A stretch of 64,000 nt of DNA from an uncultured Desulfovibrio sp. (GTDB lineage: Bacteria > Desulfobacterota > Desulfovibrionia > Desulfovibrionales > Desulfovibrionaceae), in NCBI GenBank assembly GCA_934546745.1, contig CAKTDV010000014.1:1-64000 (forward strand), written 5' to 3'. The position numbers and the translations under genes are program-made. This document shows, in pieces, positions 1 to 7,906 of this stretch (position 1 is the first letter of the stretch; the number at the start of each line of letters is the position of its first letter). The notes beneath the pieces were generated by a model that did not search any database, was not told the origin of the DNA, and was given only the letters and a program-made list of their open reading frames with translations.

Positions 1-41
1 CTGCATAGATTCATGTGGGAAAGTAGGCCGTTGCCAAAGAG
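1..41 (+). rRNA. rrf: 5S ribosomal RNA, 3' end (partial)
   Basis: The first 41 bases resemble the 3' arm of bacterial 5S rRNA: a TCATGTGGGAAAGTAGG block followed by GTTGCCA, which corresponds to the CCATGCGAGAGTAGG...CTGCCAGG end of the E. coli molecule. A strong terminator follows directly, as expected at the end of an rRNA operon. The rest of the operon would lie to the left of the window. The assignment is by motif memory, not by covariance search. Confidence 0.75.
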
Positions 42-48
42 TGTTTGG

Positions 49-77
49 AAAAGCCCCCGATACCATCGGGGGCTTTT
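49..77 (+). terminator. Rho-independent terminator, probably bidirectional
   Basis: A perfect 12-bp stem (AAAAGCCCCCGA with TCGGGGGCTTTT) surrounds a 5-base loop and has T runs on both strands. It follows the 5S rRNA end and lies 7 bases past the stop codon of the convergent dehydratase-like gene, so it can serve both transcripts. Confidence 0.85.
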
Positions 78-83
78 CTGTGT

Positions 84-1226
84 CTATACCCTCCTGGAAA
101 CAAGCTCGAGAAATGCCTCCGTGCGTACACGGAGCTGCTCCATATCTCCATCGCCGTAATCCGTGACAACCTGGAGAAATGGCAGCTGAAGTTCCTCGCG
201 CACGAATTTTTTTACGGACCAGGACTCCACGTCATAGGTCTGGCAGCCCTGCCAGGTAAGATCGACAATGGCGTCGACCGAAAATTCCCGGGTAAGCTTT
301 TTGAGTACCTCGTATCTGTGTGGATTGGGAGACATGACGGAACAGTGGGTTGCCAGGTAGCGCTCCGCGAGTTCCGTTAGAGGATCGTTTTCTTCGTTCA
401 TTTGCAGGAGAACTTTTTTATAGCAGGTGCAGTTATCGATACAGACGACACGCGCGCCGCAGCTTTCCAGCAACTGAACGACCTTATGTGATCCCATGCC
501 CACAGGAACGCCGGTCAACAGAATGCGGGGACCTTCGGCGGTCGGGGGTTCGGGGGTGGCGTTGCTGAGTTCTGCGGCTATGTTGTCAAGAAGTGTGATG
601 CACCCTTCATAATCTGGCATGAAGGACGCGCGAAAACAGAGGGAAAGCATTTCCATCCCGGAGAGAGGCGAAGGCGTGTGCCTGGCGAGGTCGAGAACCC
701 TTTTCAGCGCGCGGCGAAGACGGTTGGTCAGTGTGATGGCCTCACGCAGTTTTTCGTTGGTGATGGATACGCCGAACGCTTTTTCAAGATGCTGTACCAG
801 TCCGGCGAACTGATTGCGCCAGTAACGCGTGGCGTCTTCGTCCTGTATCTGCGGGAGTTGCAGCAATATGACGGGCTTGTACGCGCTGAGAAGTTCGTAC
901 ATTTTCTTTTTGCCGTCGCATGTGGCATCGGCGACGACGATATCTGAAGCGGCGAGATAGGGGCAACTGTCTTGGAGGGCAAAACCAAAGCTGCTTTTGA
1001 TAAGAGGGCACAGCGTGCGGGGGAGTATGGTTTCCGCGGCGGGGATGGAGTCGTTTTTGGTACCGCAGAGGGATACGGGGATGGCGTCGGCGGCAAGGGC
1101 GATTTCCAGAGGCGAGTAAATACAGTACTGCCCTACAACGTTTCTGCCAGCGGCCTTGGCTTCCTGAAGGGCGAGGACGTTACGATCGGTGACGGCGTTG
1201 AATTTTGCAAGGCTTTCGCAGGGCAT
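84..1226 (-). CDS. 2-hydroxyacyl-CoA dehydratase-like protein, single-subunit (double-cubane cluster / YjiM type)
   Basis: This 380-residue protein belongs to the HgdB/HgdC-associated dehydratase superfamily and looks like the stand-alone YjiM or double-cubane cluster protein (DCCP) type. Such proteins use ATP-driven low-potential electrons from a partner ATPase; characterised DCCPs carry an [8Fe-9S] cluster and reduce small molecules, and their natural substrate is unknown. Visible cysteines fit cluster ligands: QYC (about 35), SLCG (54), TLCPLIKSS (73), DSCPY (88) and TCDGKKKMYE (103). A second Rossmann-like half starts near RILLTGVPVG. There is no second dehydratase subunit or CoA-transferase nearby, which argues against an amino-acid fermentation dehydratase. 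I chose the ATG at 1226 because TAAAGGAGG lies just upstream; the frame stays open further but reads as antisense to the activator gene. It is the last gene of the operon, 11 bases after the activator. Confidence 0.85.
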   Translation of the reverse strand: MPCESLAKFNAVTDRNVLALQEAKAAGRNVVGQYCIYSPLEIALAADAIPVSLCGTKNDSIPAAETILPRTLCPLIKSSFGFALQDSCPYLAASDIVVADATCDGKKKMYELLSAYKPVILLQLPQIQDEDATRYWRNQFAGLVQHLEKAFGVSITNEKLREAITLTNRLRRALKRVLDLARHTPSPLSGMEMLSLCFRASFMPDYEGCITLLDNIAAELSNATPEPPTAEGPRILLTGVPVGMGSHKVVQLLESCGARVVCIDNCTCYKKVLLQMNEENDPLTELAERYLATHCSVMSPNPHRYEVLKKLTREFSVDAIVDLTWQGCQTYDVESWSVKKFVREELQLPFLQVVTDYGDGDMEQLRVRTEAFLELVSRRV

Positions 1227-1237
1227 GGAAACCTCCT

Positions 1238-2011
1238 TTAGCTGCGTAGGTTGCGGGCGGCCAGCAAGGCCGCGCCGAGAGCCCCCGTGAACTGGGGTTG
1301 TTGAGGGACGTTGACAGTTACGCCAAGCTCCGTGGCAAGCAGGGCACTGAAAGCCGGGCAGACAGCCAGACCGCCGGTGAAGGTACATTGCCCTCGCAGG
1401 GGAATGCGGGAGGCAAGGACGCGCATACGGCGGGCGATGGAGAGAAAGACGCCCGCGGCGATGTCCGCGGGGGCTGTCCCCCTGGCAAGCAGGCCGATGA
1501 TTTCCGTTTCCGCAAAGACGGCGCACATGCTGGAAATGGCGGCGGGCTTGCCCTGCGCGGCGGCTTCTCCCAGCGCGGTGAGATCCATGTTGAGGATCCC
1601 GGAAAGAACCTGGAGAAAGCGTCCGGTTCCGGCGGCGCATTTATCGTTCATAAGGAAATCTTGCACGGCCCCGTCAGGATCGGTGCTGATGACCTTGCTG
1701 TCCTGTCCACCAATATCGAGGACAAGACCGGTTTCCGGAAAGAGATGGACGGCGCCGACGGCATGGCAGCTGATTTCCGTCGCGACGTTATGCGCCGAGG
1801 GAAGGGAAACGCGGCCATAGCCGGTGGCGGTGACATGCAGGGGAACGGCGTGGCCCGCGCGGGCGCAGGCGGCGGCAAGGACGCTTTCTCCCGCTTCGCG
1901 TGAGTTCCAGCCGGTAGGCTGGACGGCCATGCCCAGAAGGGTGAGTGACTCTTCATCAAGGACGACGGCTTTTGCGGCCACTGAACCAATATCGACACCT
2001 GCGACGGGCAT
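1238..2011 (-). CDS. 2-hydroxyacyl-CoA dehydratase activator ATPase (BadF/BadG/HgdC family)
   Basis: This 257-residue ASKHA-fold ATPase is the reductase component that passes one electron, coupled to ATP hydrolysis, to its dehydratase-like partner encoded directly downstream. The sequence shows the phosphate-1 loop GVDIGSVAAKAVVLD near the N-terminus, the phosphate-2 loop LDIGGQDSK near residue 95, the cluster cysteine in KCAAGTGRFLQ and a second cysteine in SSMCAVFAETE. In HgdC-type homodimers these two cysteines per subunit bind a bridging [4Fe-4S] cluster. An adenosine motif FTGGLA follows. The ATG at 2011 has AAGGAG about 8 bases upstream, and the product begins directly with the nucleotide-binding core; an upstream in-frame start would add 15 residues with no family support. 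The stop codon overlaps the ribosome-binding site of the downstream gene, which suggests translational coupling. Confidence 0.9.
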   Translation of the reverse strand: MPVAGVDIGSVAAKAVVLDEESLTLLGMAVQPTGWNSREAGESVLAAACARAGHAVPLHVTATGYGRVSLPSAHNVATEISCHAVGAVHLFPETGLVLDIGGQDSKVISTDPDGAVQDFLMNDKCAAGTGRFLQVLSGILNMDLTALGEAAAQGKPAAISSMCAVFAETEIIGLLARGTAPADIAAGVFLSIARRMRVLASRIPLRGQCTFTGGLAVCPAFSALLATELGVTVNVPQQPQFTGALGAALLAARNLRS

Positions 2012-2036
2012 GCTGGGGACTCCTTTGCTGGGAATG

Positions 2037-2801
2037 TCAGGCGCGTTCTTCCGCATCCAGCATGCGGAGGATGGAAGCTGTCAGGCGCGCATAGGCGGGA
2101 TCGGCTCTGTCTCTGGGATGGGGAATGCCGATGGGGAGAATGCTCTGGATACGGCCTGGGCGGGGCGTCATGACGACGACGCGGTCGGCCAGATAGACGG
2201 CCTCGTCAACGCTGTGGGTGACAAAAACAATGGTCGTTCTGTGGTGTTCGCAGATGCGGAGCAGTTCCCGTTGGAGCAGGATGCGCGTATGCGCATCCAG
2301 TGCGCCGAAGGGTTCGTCCATGAGGAGAACGTCGGGTTTGTTGGCAAGGGCCCGCGCGATGGCAACCCGCTGGCGCATGCCGCCGGAGAGTTCGTGGGGC
2401 ATGGCGGCGGCGAAATCGCCGAGATTGACCAGGTTGAGATACTCCCGGGCAATGGCGTCGCATTCCGCCTTGCTTTTTCCGGCAATTTCAGGACCAAGAG
2501 ACACATTGTCGCGCACGGTGCGCCAGGGGAGCAGTGAGTATTCCTGGAAAACCATGCCGATTTCCCGGCGTGGTTTCCGTACCGGCTGGTTACGGTAGAG
2601 GATTGCGCCCGTGGAAAGCCCCTCAAGACCGGCGGCCATGCGCAGAAACGTGGATTTACCACAACCGCTGGGACCCGCTATGCAGATGAAATCGTTTTCC
2701 GGGACGTCAAGGCTGAAATCCCGCACGGCCTGTACGTAGCTGCCATTTCCGGCAAGAAAGAGCTTTCCGGCATGCCGGGCGGAGAGAACGGGCATCGTCA
2801 T
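2037..2801 (-). CDS. ABC transporter ATP-binding protein, nitrate/sulfonate/taurine (SsuB/TauB) type
   Basis: This is a 254-residue ATPase of the SsuB/TauB/NrtD class that powers import with the permease encoded just upstream. It has Walker A GPSGCGKST, Q-loop VFQEYSLLPW, signature LSGGMRQRVAIARALA, Walker B VLLMDEPFGALD and the switch histidine in FVTHSVDEAV. The YSLLPWRTV segment is typical of this subfamily. I prefer the start at 2801 (MTMPVLSARH), although the frame is open to an ATG at 2837 that would overlap the permease end by 26 bases. The SsuB class transports organosulfonates, nitrate, taurine or thiamine precursors, so the class alone does not fix the substrate. Confidence 0.88.
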   Translation of the reverse strand: MTMPVLSARHAGKLFLAGNGSYVQAVRDFSLDVPENDFICIAGPSGCGKSTFLRMAAGLEGLSTGAILYRNQPVRKPRREIGMVFQEYSLLPWRTVRDNVSLGPEIAGKSKAECDAIAREYLNLVNLGDFAAAMPHELSGGMRQRVAIARALANKPDVLLMDEPFGALDAHTRILLQRELLRICEHHRTTIVFVTHSVDEAVYLADRVVVMTPRPGRIQSILPIGIPHPRDRADPAYARLTASILRMLDAEERA

Positions 2802-2811
2802 GGCGCATGAC

Positions 2812-3648
2812 CTATCGTGAAAGTTGCTTCCAGGCATATTTTTTCTTTTCGATCCACTGAAAACCGAAATCGAGCAAAGCCCCCACGGCGCTGATGCTGA
2901 TCATCCCGGCAATGACCACGTCGGTGCGTCCCACGGTGTAGGCATGGGTAATGAGATAGCCGATGCCGGAAAGGCTGCCAGGCAGCATTTCCGCGGAGAC
3001 GAGGCACATCCAGGCCACGCCGAGTCCTATGCGCAGGCCGTTGACGATGGAGGGCGACGCCGCCGGGAGAAGGATTTTCAGAAAGATATCTTTTTCGGAC
3101 GCCCCCAGAACGCGGGCGGAATCAATCAGGGTCCTGCTGACGGTACGGACGCCGTGGACGGCGCTTGTCAGTATGGGGAAGATCGCACCGATAAAGATGA
3201 TGAACAGCATGGAGATTTTGAGGTTGTTGCAATAGGAGTACAGCGGCCCCCGGGGAAGACCGGCGATGGTGGCAAGGCTGGCTACCCCGAACCAGGCCAG
3301 GACAAGGGGAACCCAGGCCAGGGGAGGGATGGGGCGGAACATGCCCAGAAAGGCGTTGCACAGGCGAAAGACGCTGCCGTAATAGCCCATGAGCACTCCC
3401 AGCGGCACGCCGATCAGCACGGCCAGGGCATAGCCGCTCAGGACACGGACCATGCTGATGCCGGTATTGCCCGCCAGCGTACCCATGCTGATGATGTTTT
3501 CCCAAGGATGCGCCAACAGGGCCGCTATCCGCTCCAACGGCGGCAGAATCAGGTCATTGGCGACGGCGGTTGCCGCGCATTCCCAGAGGACAAAAAACAG
3601 GCTGGGGACAAGAAGCGGCAGACAGAGAGATAAAAGATTTTTCCGCAT
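2812..3648 (-). CDS. ABC transporter permease, SsuC/TauC type
   Basis: This 278-residue inner-membrane protein has about six hydrophobic segments and the binding-protein-dependent transport signature DSARVLGASEKDIFLKI, the EAA loop that docks on the ATPase. The N-terminus (MRKNLLSLCLPLLVPSLFF) is a membrane segment. Length and EAA sequence match the SsuC/TauC/NrtB group. It lies between the substrate-binding protein (97-base gap upstream) and the ATPase (ends only 10 bases from the ATPase start). Confidence 0.88.
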   Translation of the reverse strand: MRKNLLSLCLPLLVPSLFFVLWECAATAVANDLILPPLERIAALLAHPWENIISMGTLAGNTGISMVRVLSGYALAVLIGVPLGVLMGYYGSVFRLCNAFLGMFRPIPPLAWVPLVLAWFGVASLATIAGLPRGPLYSYCNNLKISMLFIIFIGAIFPILTSAVHGVRTVSRTLIDSARVLGASEKDIFLKILLPAASPSIVNGLRIGLGVAWMCLVSAEMLPGSLSGIGYLITHAYTVGRTDVVIAGMISISAVGALLDFGFQWIEKKKYAWKQLSR

Positions 3649-3744
3649 GGCTGTGGAGATGTTGCGGCATGGAGAAAGATCCCCATGCCGCGTGTGTTCA
3701 GGGGAGCGGCATCAGAGCGGGCGGGGGCGCTTCAGAAAAGGCGG

Positions 3745-4848
3745 TCAGGATGCCGGAGTGTTCAGGAAACTGTCGTCTATGAGCAGCGGCTTTGCCTGAT
3801 CGATGTTCTTGTTCCTGAGGCTGCCGTTGAACTTGTGCATCCGATTGAGAATATCAAGATAGGCGCCCGCGCCGCGCAGCCAGTTCTGGTTGAAGTCATT
3901 GACGAAAACGAGCGTTGACTTGCGTCCCGCCTCGGGAGGCAGGCCGATCCAGGTGGCGGCGATTTCCCCGGCTTCACCAGGATGTTCGTTGCACCAGGCA
4001 TTGGCGCGTTTGATGAGGTCGACAAAGGCAGCGACGATTTCGGGATGCTTTTGGCGCATGCTGTCGGAAGCCACGCCGACGCAGCAGGGAAAGTCCTTCC
4101 ACTGCCCCGCGGGAGGGAGATCGCCGAGATTGGCGAGAACCTTGCCGATACCTCTTGTCTGGGCGACTTCAGGGAAGGGCGAGGGGCCGACAACGGCCTC
4201 AACCTGCCCTGCGGAGAGCGCGGCGAGAAGGTTGGAGGTTTCCTTGAGATCCACAAGGAGGACGTCCGCCGAGGTATCGGAGGGATCCAGCGTCACCTTG
4301 AATCCCGCTTGCAGCAGCGCGCCTTCCAGAACGATTTTCGGCGCGCTGGTAGGTGAATGGAAGCCGATTTTCACGGGTTCCGCCGCGTTGCGGATATGCT
4401 GCGCCAGGCTGTTCCAGTCAGAGAGGGAAGAGTTTTTGGGAACCACCAGCGCCATGCCTTCAGTCTGAAGGGGGCAGACAATCTTCATGGGGGTGCCCTT
4501 GTCGATGCCTGCCATGATGGCGGTGATGGAGGCAATACCCATATCGAGATGCTTCTGCGCAAAGAGGGTTGCCGTTTCGGAACCGCTTTTGGAAACCACG
4601 AGATCAAGAATGGCGATGCTCTTGCCGTTCTTGATGAGTTCGTAGCTCTCCCGCTCCACGATCGGTTTGAGGTAGACGCCGAAATCCCTGAAGGCCTCGC
4701 CTCTGGAAGCGGCAACGAGGAAGGGCGAGTGGTGGGTTGTGAAGATGAAGCCGGTCTTGATGGCGGGTGGTTCCGCCGCGGCGATGCCGCTCATGGCGAT
4801 GAGCATGAGGGCTGCCGGCAGCACATGACGGAAGCAGTGTCGGAGCAT
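3745..4848 (-). CDS. ABC transporter substrate-binding protein (SsuA/TauA/NMT1-like), periplasmic
   Basis: This 367-residue secreted binding protein supplies the SsuB/SsuC-type importer encoded downstream. The first 24 or so residues (MLRHCF...AMSGIAAAE) form a signal peptide with a likely AxA cleavage site. The body contains the two-lobed SsuA/THI5-like fold with phrases such as GTPMKIVCPLQTEG, VKIGFHSPTSAPKI and VEAVVGPSPFPEVA. No lipobox cysteine is visible. The ATG at 4848 gives a proper signal sequence; the in-frame extension to 4941 would place charged residues before it and runs into a terminator hairpin. It is the first gene of an operon that continues through permease, ATPase, activator and dehydratase-like protein, so its ligand is the best clue to the substrate of the redox pair. 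Confidence 0.85.
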   Translation of the reverse strand: MLRHCFRHVLPAALMLIAMSGIAAAEPPAIKTGFIFTTHHSPFLVAASRGEAFRDFGVYLKPIVERESYELIKNGKSIAILDLVVSKSGSETATLFAQKHLDMGIASITAIMAGIDKGTPMKIVCPLQTEGMALVVPKNSSLSDWNSLAQHIRNAAEPVKIGFHSPTSAPKIVLEGALLQAGFKVTLDPSDTSADVLLVDLKETSNLLAALSAGQVEAVVGPSPFPEVAQTRGIGKVLANLGDLPPAGQWKDFPCCVGVASDSMRQKHPEIVAAFVDLIKRANAWCNEHPGEAGEIAATWIGLPPEAGRKSTLVFVNDFNQNWLRGAGAYLDILNRMHKFNGSLRNKNIDQAKPLLIDDSFLNTPAS

Positions 4849-4918
4849 AGGAGTTCCCCCTGTGGATTGAGTGTGGCGTGCGCCGTTCCGGTATGCGTTG
4901 CGGCATGTCCGGCACACG

Positions 4919-4946
4919 AAAAAAAGCCCGTATGGAACCATACGGG
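4919..4946 (-). terminator. Intrinsic terminator in the leader of the ABC/dehydratase operon (candidate attenuator)
   Basis: On the minus strand, CCCGTATGG and CCATACGGG form a 9-bp stem with a 2-base spacer followed by seven T. It lies 71 bases upstream of the binding-protein start and downstream of most of the intergenic region, with no gene in front of it on this strand. Either it attenuates transcription of the operon or the promoter lies between it and 4848. Confidence 0.7.
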
Positions 4947-5235
4947 TGTCGCGATGGGGGAATGTCCGTCAGGAGTTGGAGCGGAAAGGCGGAAACAGGA
5001 GTGTTTCAGGGAGCCGTTACCGCGGACTGAGACGGGGACATACTGCCCCACCGCGGTTCCGGTCAGGTCACACCGAACGTGTCGGGATGAAAAGAAAGCA
5101 TCGCGTTTCCTGTTTTTAAAAAATACCTATTTTTATAATCCTAGACACAACCGGAGAAAAAGTAAAGGCGGGGAAGGCGTGGAAGCTTCATTGTGTGGCT
5201 TTCTCTCCTGCGTTGGAGCGGTTTTTTTGCATATT

Positions 5236-5279
5236 TTGTGATCTGCGTCACAGAATAAAGAATGCGGGAGCCGTATGTT
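5236..5279 (+). promoter_or_regulatory. HcpR/CRP-like operator and associated promoter of hcp
   Basis: TTGTGATCTGCGTCACAG (5236-5253) contains the perfect palindrome TGTGA-N6-TCACA, the motif described for HcpR, the CRP/FNR-family regulator of hcp in Desulfovibrio. A -10-like TATGTT sits at 5274-5279, which would place the operator centre near -41, the usual position for activation by a CRP-family protein. A CRP/FNR-type gene lies just downstream of hcp. The transcription start is inferred. Confidence 0.75.
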
Positions 5280-5444
5280 GAAAGCATATTTAGATGATCC
5301 GGGAACTGGCGCGGCCATCCGCGCGACAGACGCCGCCAGCCTCCGGGAGATCTGACCGCGTGAGGGCGATCTTCAGGGGAGAGGAACTTTGTCGCGCATG
5401 CTGGTATCGCGGCGCGTACACCTTATTATTCGGAGGATTTCCAT

Positions 5445-7031
5445 ATGTTCTGCAATCAGTGCGAGCAAACCGGTAGAGGCAAGGGCTGTGAAAAGATGGG
5501 CGTTTGCGGCAAGAAGGCTGACGTTGCTGAAATGCAGGACGCCCTTGTGGCGCAGTTGCGCGAATTGGCGTATATCGCCCTGCGTGCGCGCGCAAAGGGC
5601 ATTGCCGACAGCGCCGTGGACGACTTTGCGGCCAAGGCCCTGTTCAGCACCCTGACGAATGTGAATTTTGATCCCGCGGCTTTTCAGGAACTGCGTGCCG
5701 CCGCCCTGTGCCATGCGCGGGAGCTGGCGAAAAAGGCCGGTTGTGCGGTTCCGGCTGATGCGGATGCCATGGTGGCCGGCCATGCCGTAGCCATTACGGA
5801 CTTTGCCGCCGATGAGGACGTGCGTTCGGCCATGCAGCTTCTGCTGTACGGACTCAAGGGGGTTGCGGCCTATGCCGATCATGCGGCGGAACTCGGCCAG
5901 CGGGATCCCGAGGTTTCCGGCTTTCTCTACCGCGGCCTTGTGGCTGGCAGCAAGAACGATACGGAATCCCGCGATCTTGGCGGCTGGCTGAATCTGGTGC
6001 TGGAATGCGGCAAAATAAACCTGCGCGCCATGGAGTTGCTGGAAACGGGTAACATCGTCTCGTTTGGATCGCCATCGCCGGCCAAGGTTGCGCTCGGGCA
6101 TCGCAAGGGGAAGGCCATTCTGATTTCCGGACACGATCTGCGCGATCTGAAAGCCTTGCTGGAGCAGACAGAGGGGCTGGGTATCAATGTCTATACCCAC
6201 GGTGAAATGCTGCCCGCCCACGGCTATCCCCAGTTACGCGCCTATCCGCACCTGGCGGGGCACTTCGGCACAGCCTGGCAGAATCAGCAGAAGGAATTGC
6301 CGGAATTTCCCGGCGCGGTGCTTTTTACCACCAACTGCATCCAGAATCCCAAGGGATATGAGGACAAGGTCTTTACCTGTGGCAATGTGGGCTGGCCGGG
6401 CCTGACGCACTGCGTTGGCAGGGATTTTTCCGCCGTGATTCGCAAGGCGCGGGAACTCCCTGGTTTTGCGGAGGATGCGCCGGGGAAGGAGGTGCTGTCG
6501 GGTTTGGGGCGCGAGGCGGTGCTGTCCGTGGCCCCGAAGGTGCTGGAGGCCGCCAGGGCCGGTAAGCTGCGGCACATCTTTCTTGTGGGCGGCTGTGATG
6601 GCGCGCGCCCCGGCAGAAACTACTATACGGAACTGGTCGAGAAAATTCCCGCCGACTGTCTTGTGCTGACGCTGGCCTGCGGTAAGTTCCGTTTCTTTGA
6701 TAAAGAGTTGGGTGAGTTGGAAGGTCTGCCCCGCCTGATTGATATGGGACAGTGCAATGACGCCTACGGCGCCATCCAGGTGGCTGTGGCGCTGGCACAG
6801 GCGTTGCAGTGCGGGGTCAATGATCTGCCGCTGTCGCTGATACTGTCGTGGTATGAGCAGAAGGCCGTCAGCATCCTGCTGACCCTGCTGGCACTGGATG
6901 TGAAGAACATCCGTATCGGTCCCAGCCTGCCGGCATTCATTTCCCCCAATATTCTCAGTGTGCTGGTGGAAAAATGGAACCTTACGCCCATCAGCTCCGC
7001 CGACGAGGATCTGAAGGCCATTCTTGGCTAG
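5445..7031 (+). CDS. hcp: Hybrid cluster protein (hydroxylamine / S-nitrosylation-related reductase)
   Basis: This 528-residue cytoplasmic iron-sulfur protein protects against nitrosative stress; family members reduce NO or hydroxylamine and hold one [4Fe-4S] cluster and one hybrid Fe-S-O cluster. The N-terminal motif CNQCEQ...GC...GVC (CX2CX8CX5C, residues 3-21) is the class I arrangement of strict anaerobes. Later hybrid-cluster ligands are recognisable: HGEMLPAHGY, TTNCIQNP, FTCGNVGWPG and VGGCDGARPGRNYY. A GGAGG ribosome-binding site precedes the ATG. An HcpR-like operator lies about 190 bases upstream. No hcr reductase gene is adjacent. The length matches the family. Confidence 0.97.
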   Translation: MFCNQCEQTGRGKGCEKMGVCGKKADVAEMQDALVAQLRELAYIALRARAKGIADSAVDDFAAKALFSTLTNVNFDPAAFQELRAAALCHARELAKKAGCAVPADADAMVAGHAVAITDFAADEDVRSAMQLLLYGLKGVAAYADHAAELGQRDPEVSGFLYRGLVAGSKNDTESRDLGGWLNLVLECGKINLRAMELLETGNIVSFGSPSPAKVALGHRKGKAILISGHDLRDLKALLEQTEGLGINVYTHGEMLPAHGYPQLRAYPHLAGHFGTAWQNQQKELPEFPGAVLFTTNCIQNPKGYEDKVFTCGNVGWPGLTHCVGRDFSAVIRKARELPGFAEDAPGKEVLSGLGREAVLSVAPKVLEAARAGKLRHIFLVGGCDGARPGRNYYTELVEKIPADCLVLTLACGKFRFFDKELGELEGLPRLIDMGQCNDAYGAIQVAVALAQALQCGVNDLPLSLILSWYEQKAVSILLTLLALDVKNIRIGPSLPAFISPNILSVLVEKWNLTPISSADEDLKAILG

Positions 7032-7068
7032 CGCGTCCAAGCCGGTTTTCTGTGACTGTGTGCCTGTC

Positions 7069-7100
7069 GGGGAAAGGGCGTCGTTTCGCGTCCTTTCCCC
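7069..7100 (+). terminator. Hairpin after hcp (terminator-like, no U tract)
   Basis: GGGGAAAGG and CCTTTCCCC form a 9-bp stem about 40 bases after the hcp stop codon. It lacks a downstream T run, so it may be a weak terminator or an RNA stabiliser that partly uncouples hcp from the regulator gene. Confidence 0.4.
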
Positions 7101-7203
7101 GTATCCTCGCAAGCGGCCGCCGCATCGTTGGCAGGCGAAATGCGGTACCCGAAAGCGACCCTGAGGCGTGGGGGAACCGGCAGGCTGTCTACGGGAGAGT
7201 GCC

Positions 7204-7902
7204 ATGACTCCTCAGCATGCGGGCATGTCCGCAATCGCCGCGCTGGAAGGCGGTGGTTCCGTTATTGGTGATTTGCTGTCTCCGGTCGAGCGGCATGAGC
7301 TTGCCGCCTGTGCGTATGTCAGGGAATATGCGGCGAACGGGGTTATCTTTCGAGAGGGGGACGCGCCGGCCAGCATGGCCCTGCTGCTGTCAGGAGAAGC
7401 CAAGCTTTCCAAGGCCGTGCCGCATGGCCGTGAGTGCGTCCTGTGCCTGATCAGGCAAGGGCGCATCCTTGATCCCGCGGCTCCCTATTACGAAGGGGGC
7501 TTTCCGGCATCCGCCTCGGCGGTCAAACGTTGCCGCGTCCTGCATCTTCCGTGCAGGGAGGTGCGTCTGCTGGCGGAGACGTGCCCCGCGCTGGGGCTGC
7601 TGCTGGTGCGGGCGCTGTCGTTCCGGCAGCGGCTGTTCATCAATAAGACAGCGGAATCGCAGGGGCTTATTTCTGTTCCCCGGCGTGTGGCATCGTGGTT
7701 GCTGCACCGCCGCAACATGGAGAAGAGCCTGTCCATCGAACTGGTGGGAACGCGGGAGCTTCTGGCCCGCCTGCTGGGCGTCAGCCGGGAAAGCCTCAGC
7801 CGCGAACTTAACGGGCTTGCCCGCTCCGGCATCATAGATCTGGATCGGCACTCCATTACCATTCTTGATGAGGCCGCCTTACGCAAGGCGGCGCGGGAAT
7901 AG
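7204..7902 (+). CDS. CRP/FNR-family transcriptional regulator, probably HcpR
   Basis: This 232-residue regulator has an N-terminal cyclic-nucleotide-binding-type sensor domain (about 25-140) and a C-terminal winged helix-turn-helix (about 175-225) with the recognition segment TRELLARLLGVSRESLSREL. Its location right after hcp and the TGTGA-N6-TCACA site upstream of hcp support an HcpR role in controlling the nitrosative-stress response. The sensor domain lacks an N-terminal FNR-type four-cysteine cluster motif. The ATG at 7204 has GGGAGAG upstream; an in-frame start at 7168 lacks such a site. The next gene begins 5 bases after its stop. Confidence 0.8.
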   Translation: MTPQHAGMSAIAALEGGGSVIGDLLSPVERHELAACAYVREYAANGVIFREGDAPASMALLLSGEAKLSKAVPHGRECVLCLIRQGRILDPAAPYYEGGFPASASAVKRCRVLHLPCREVRLLAETCPALGLLLVRALSFRQRLFINKTAESQGLISVPRRVASWLLHRRNMEKSLSIELVGTRELLARLLGVSRESLSRELNGLARSGIIDLDRHSITILDEAALRKAARE

Positions 7903-7906
7903 CCGC

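Larger units (their letters stand above)
4849..5444. other. 596-bp divergent intergenic region between the ABC operon and hcp
   Basis: No credible gene is present. On the minus strand it contains a strong terminator hairpin (4919-4946) between any distal promoter and the binding-protein start. On the plus strand it contains an HcpR-like palindrome (5236-5253) with a -10-like TATGTT at 5274-5279, and a second perfect TATAAT at 5134-5139. The segment about 4950-5100 is rich in short complementary stretches, including two CCGCGG palindromes, but matches no riboswitch I can recognise. Confidence 0.6.

Noticed and set aside
4950..5100. Possible cobalamin or TPP riboswitch before the ABC operon
   Set aside because: I compared the conserved cores from memory; neither the cobalamin core nor the THI box is present on either strand.
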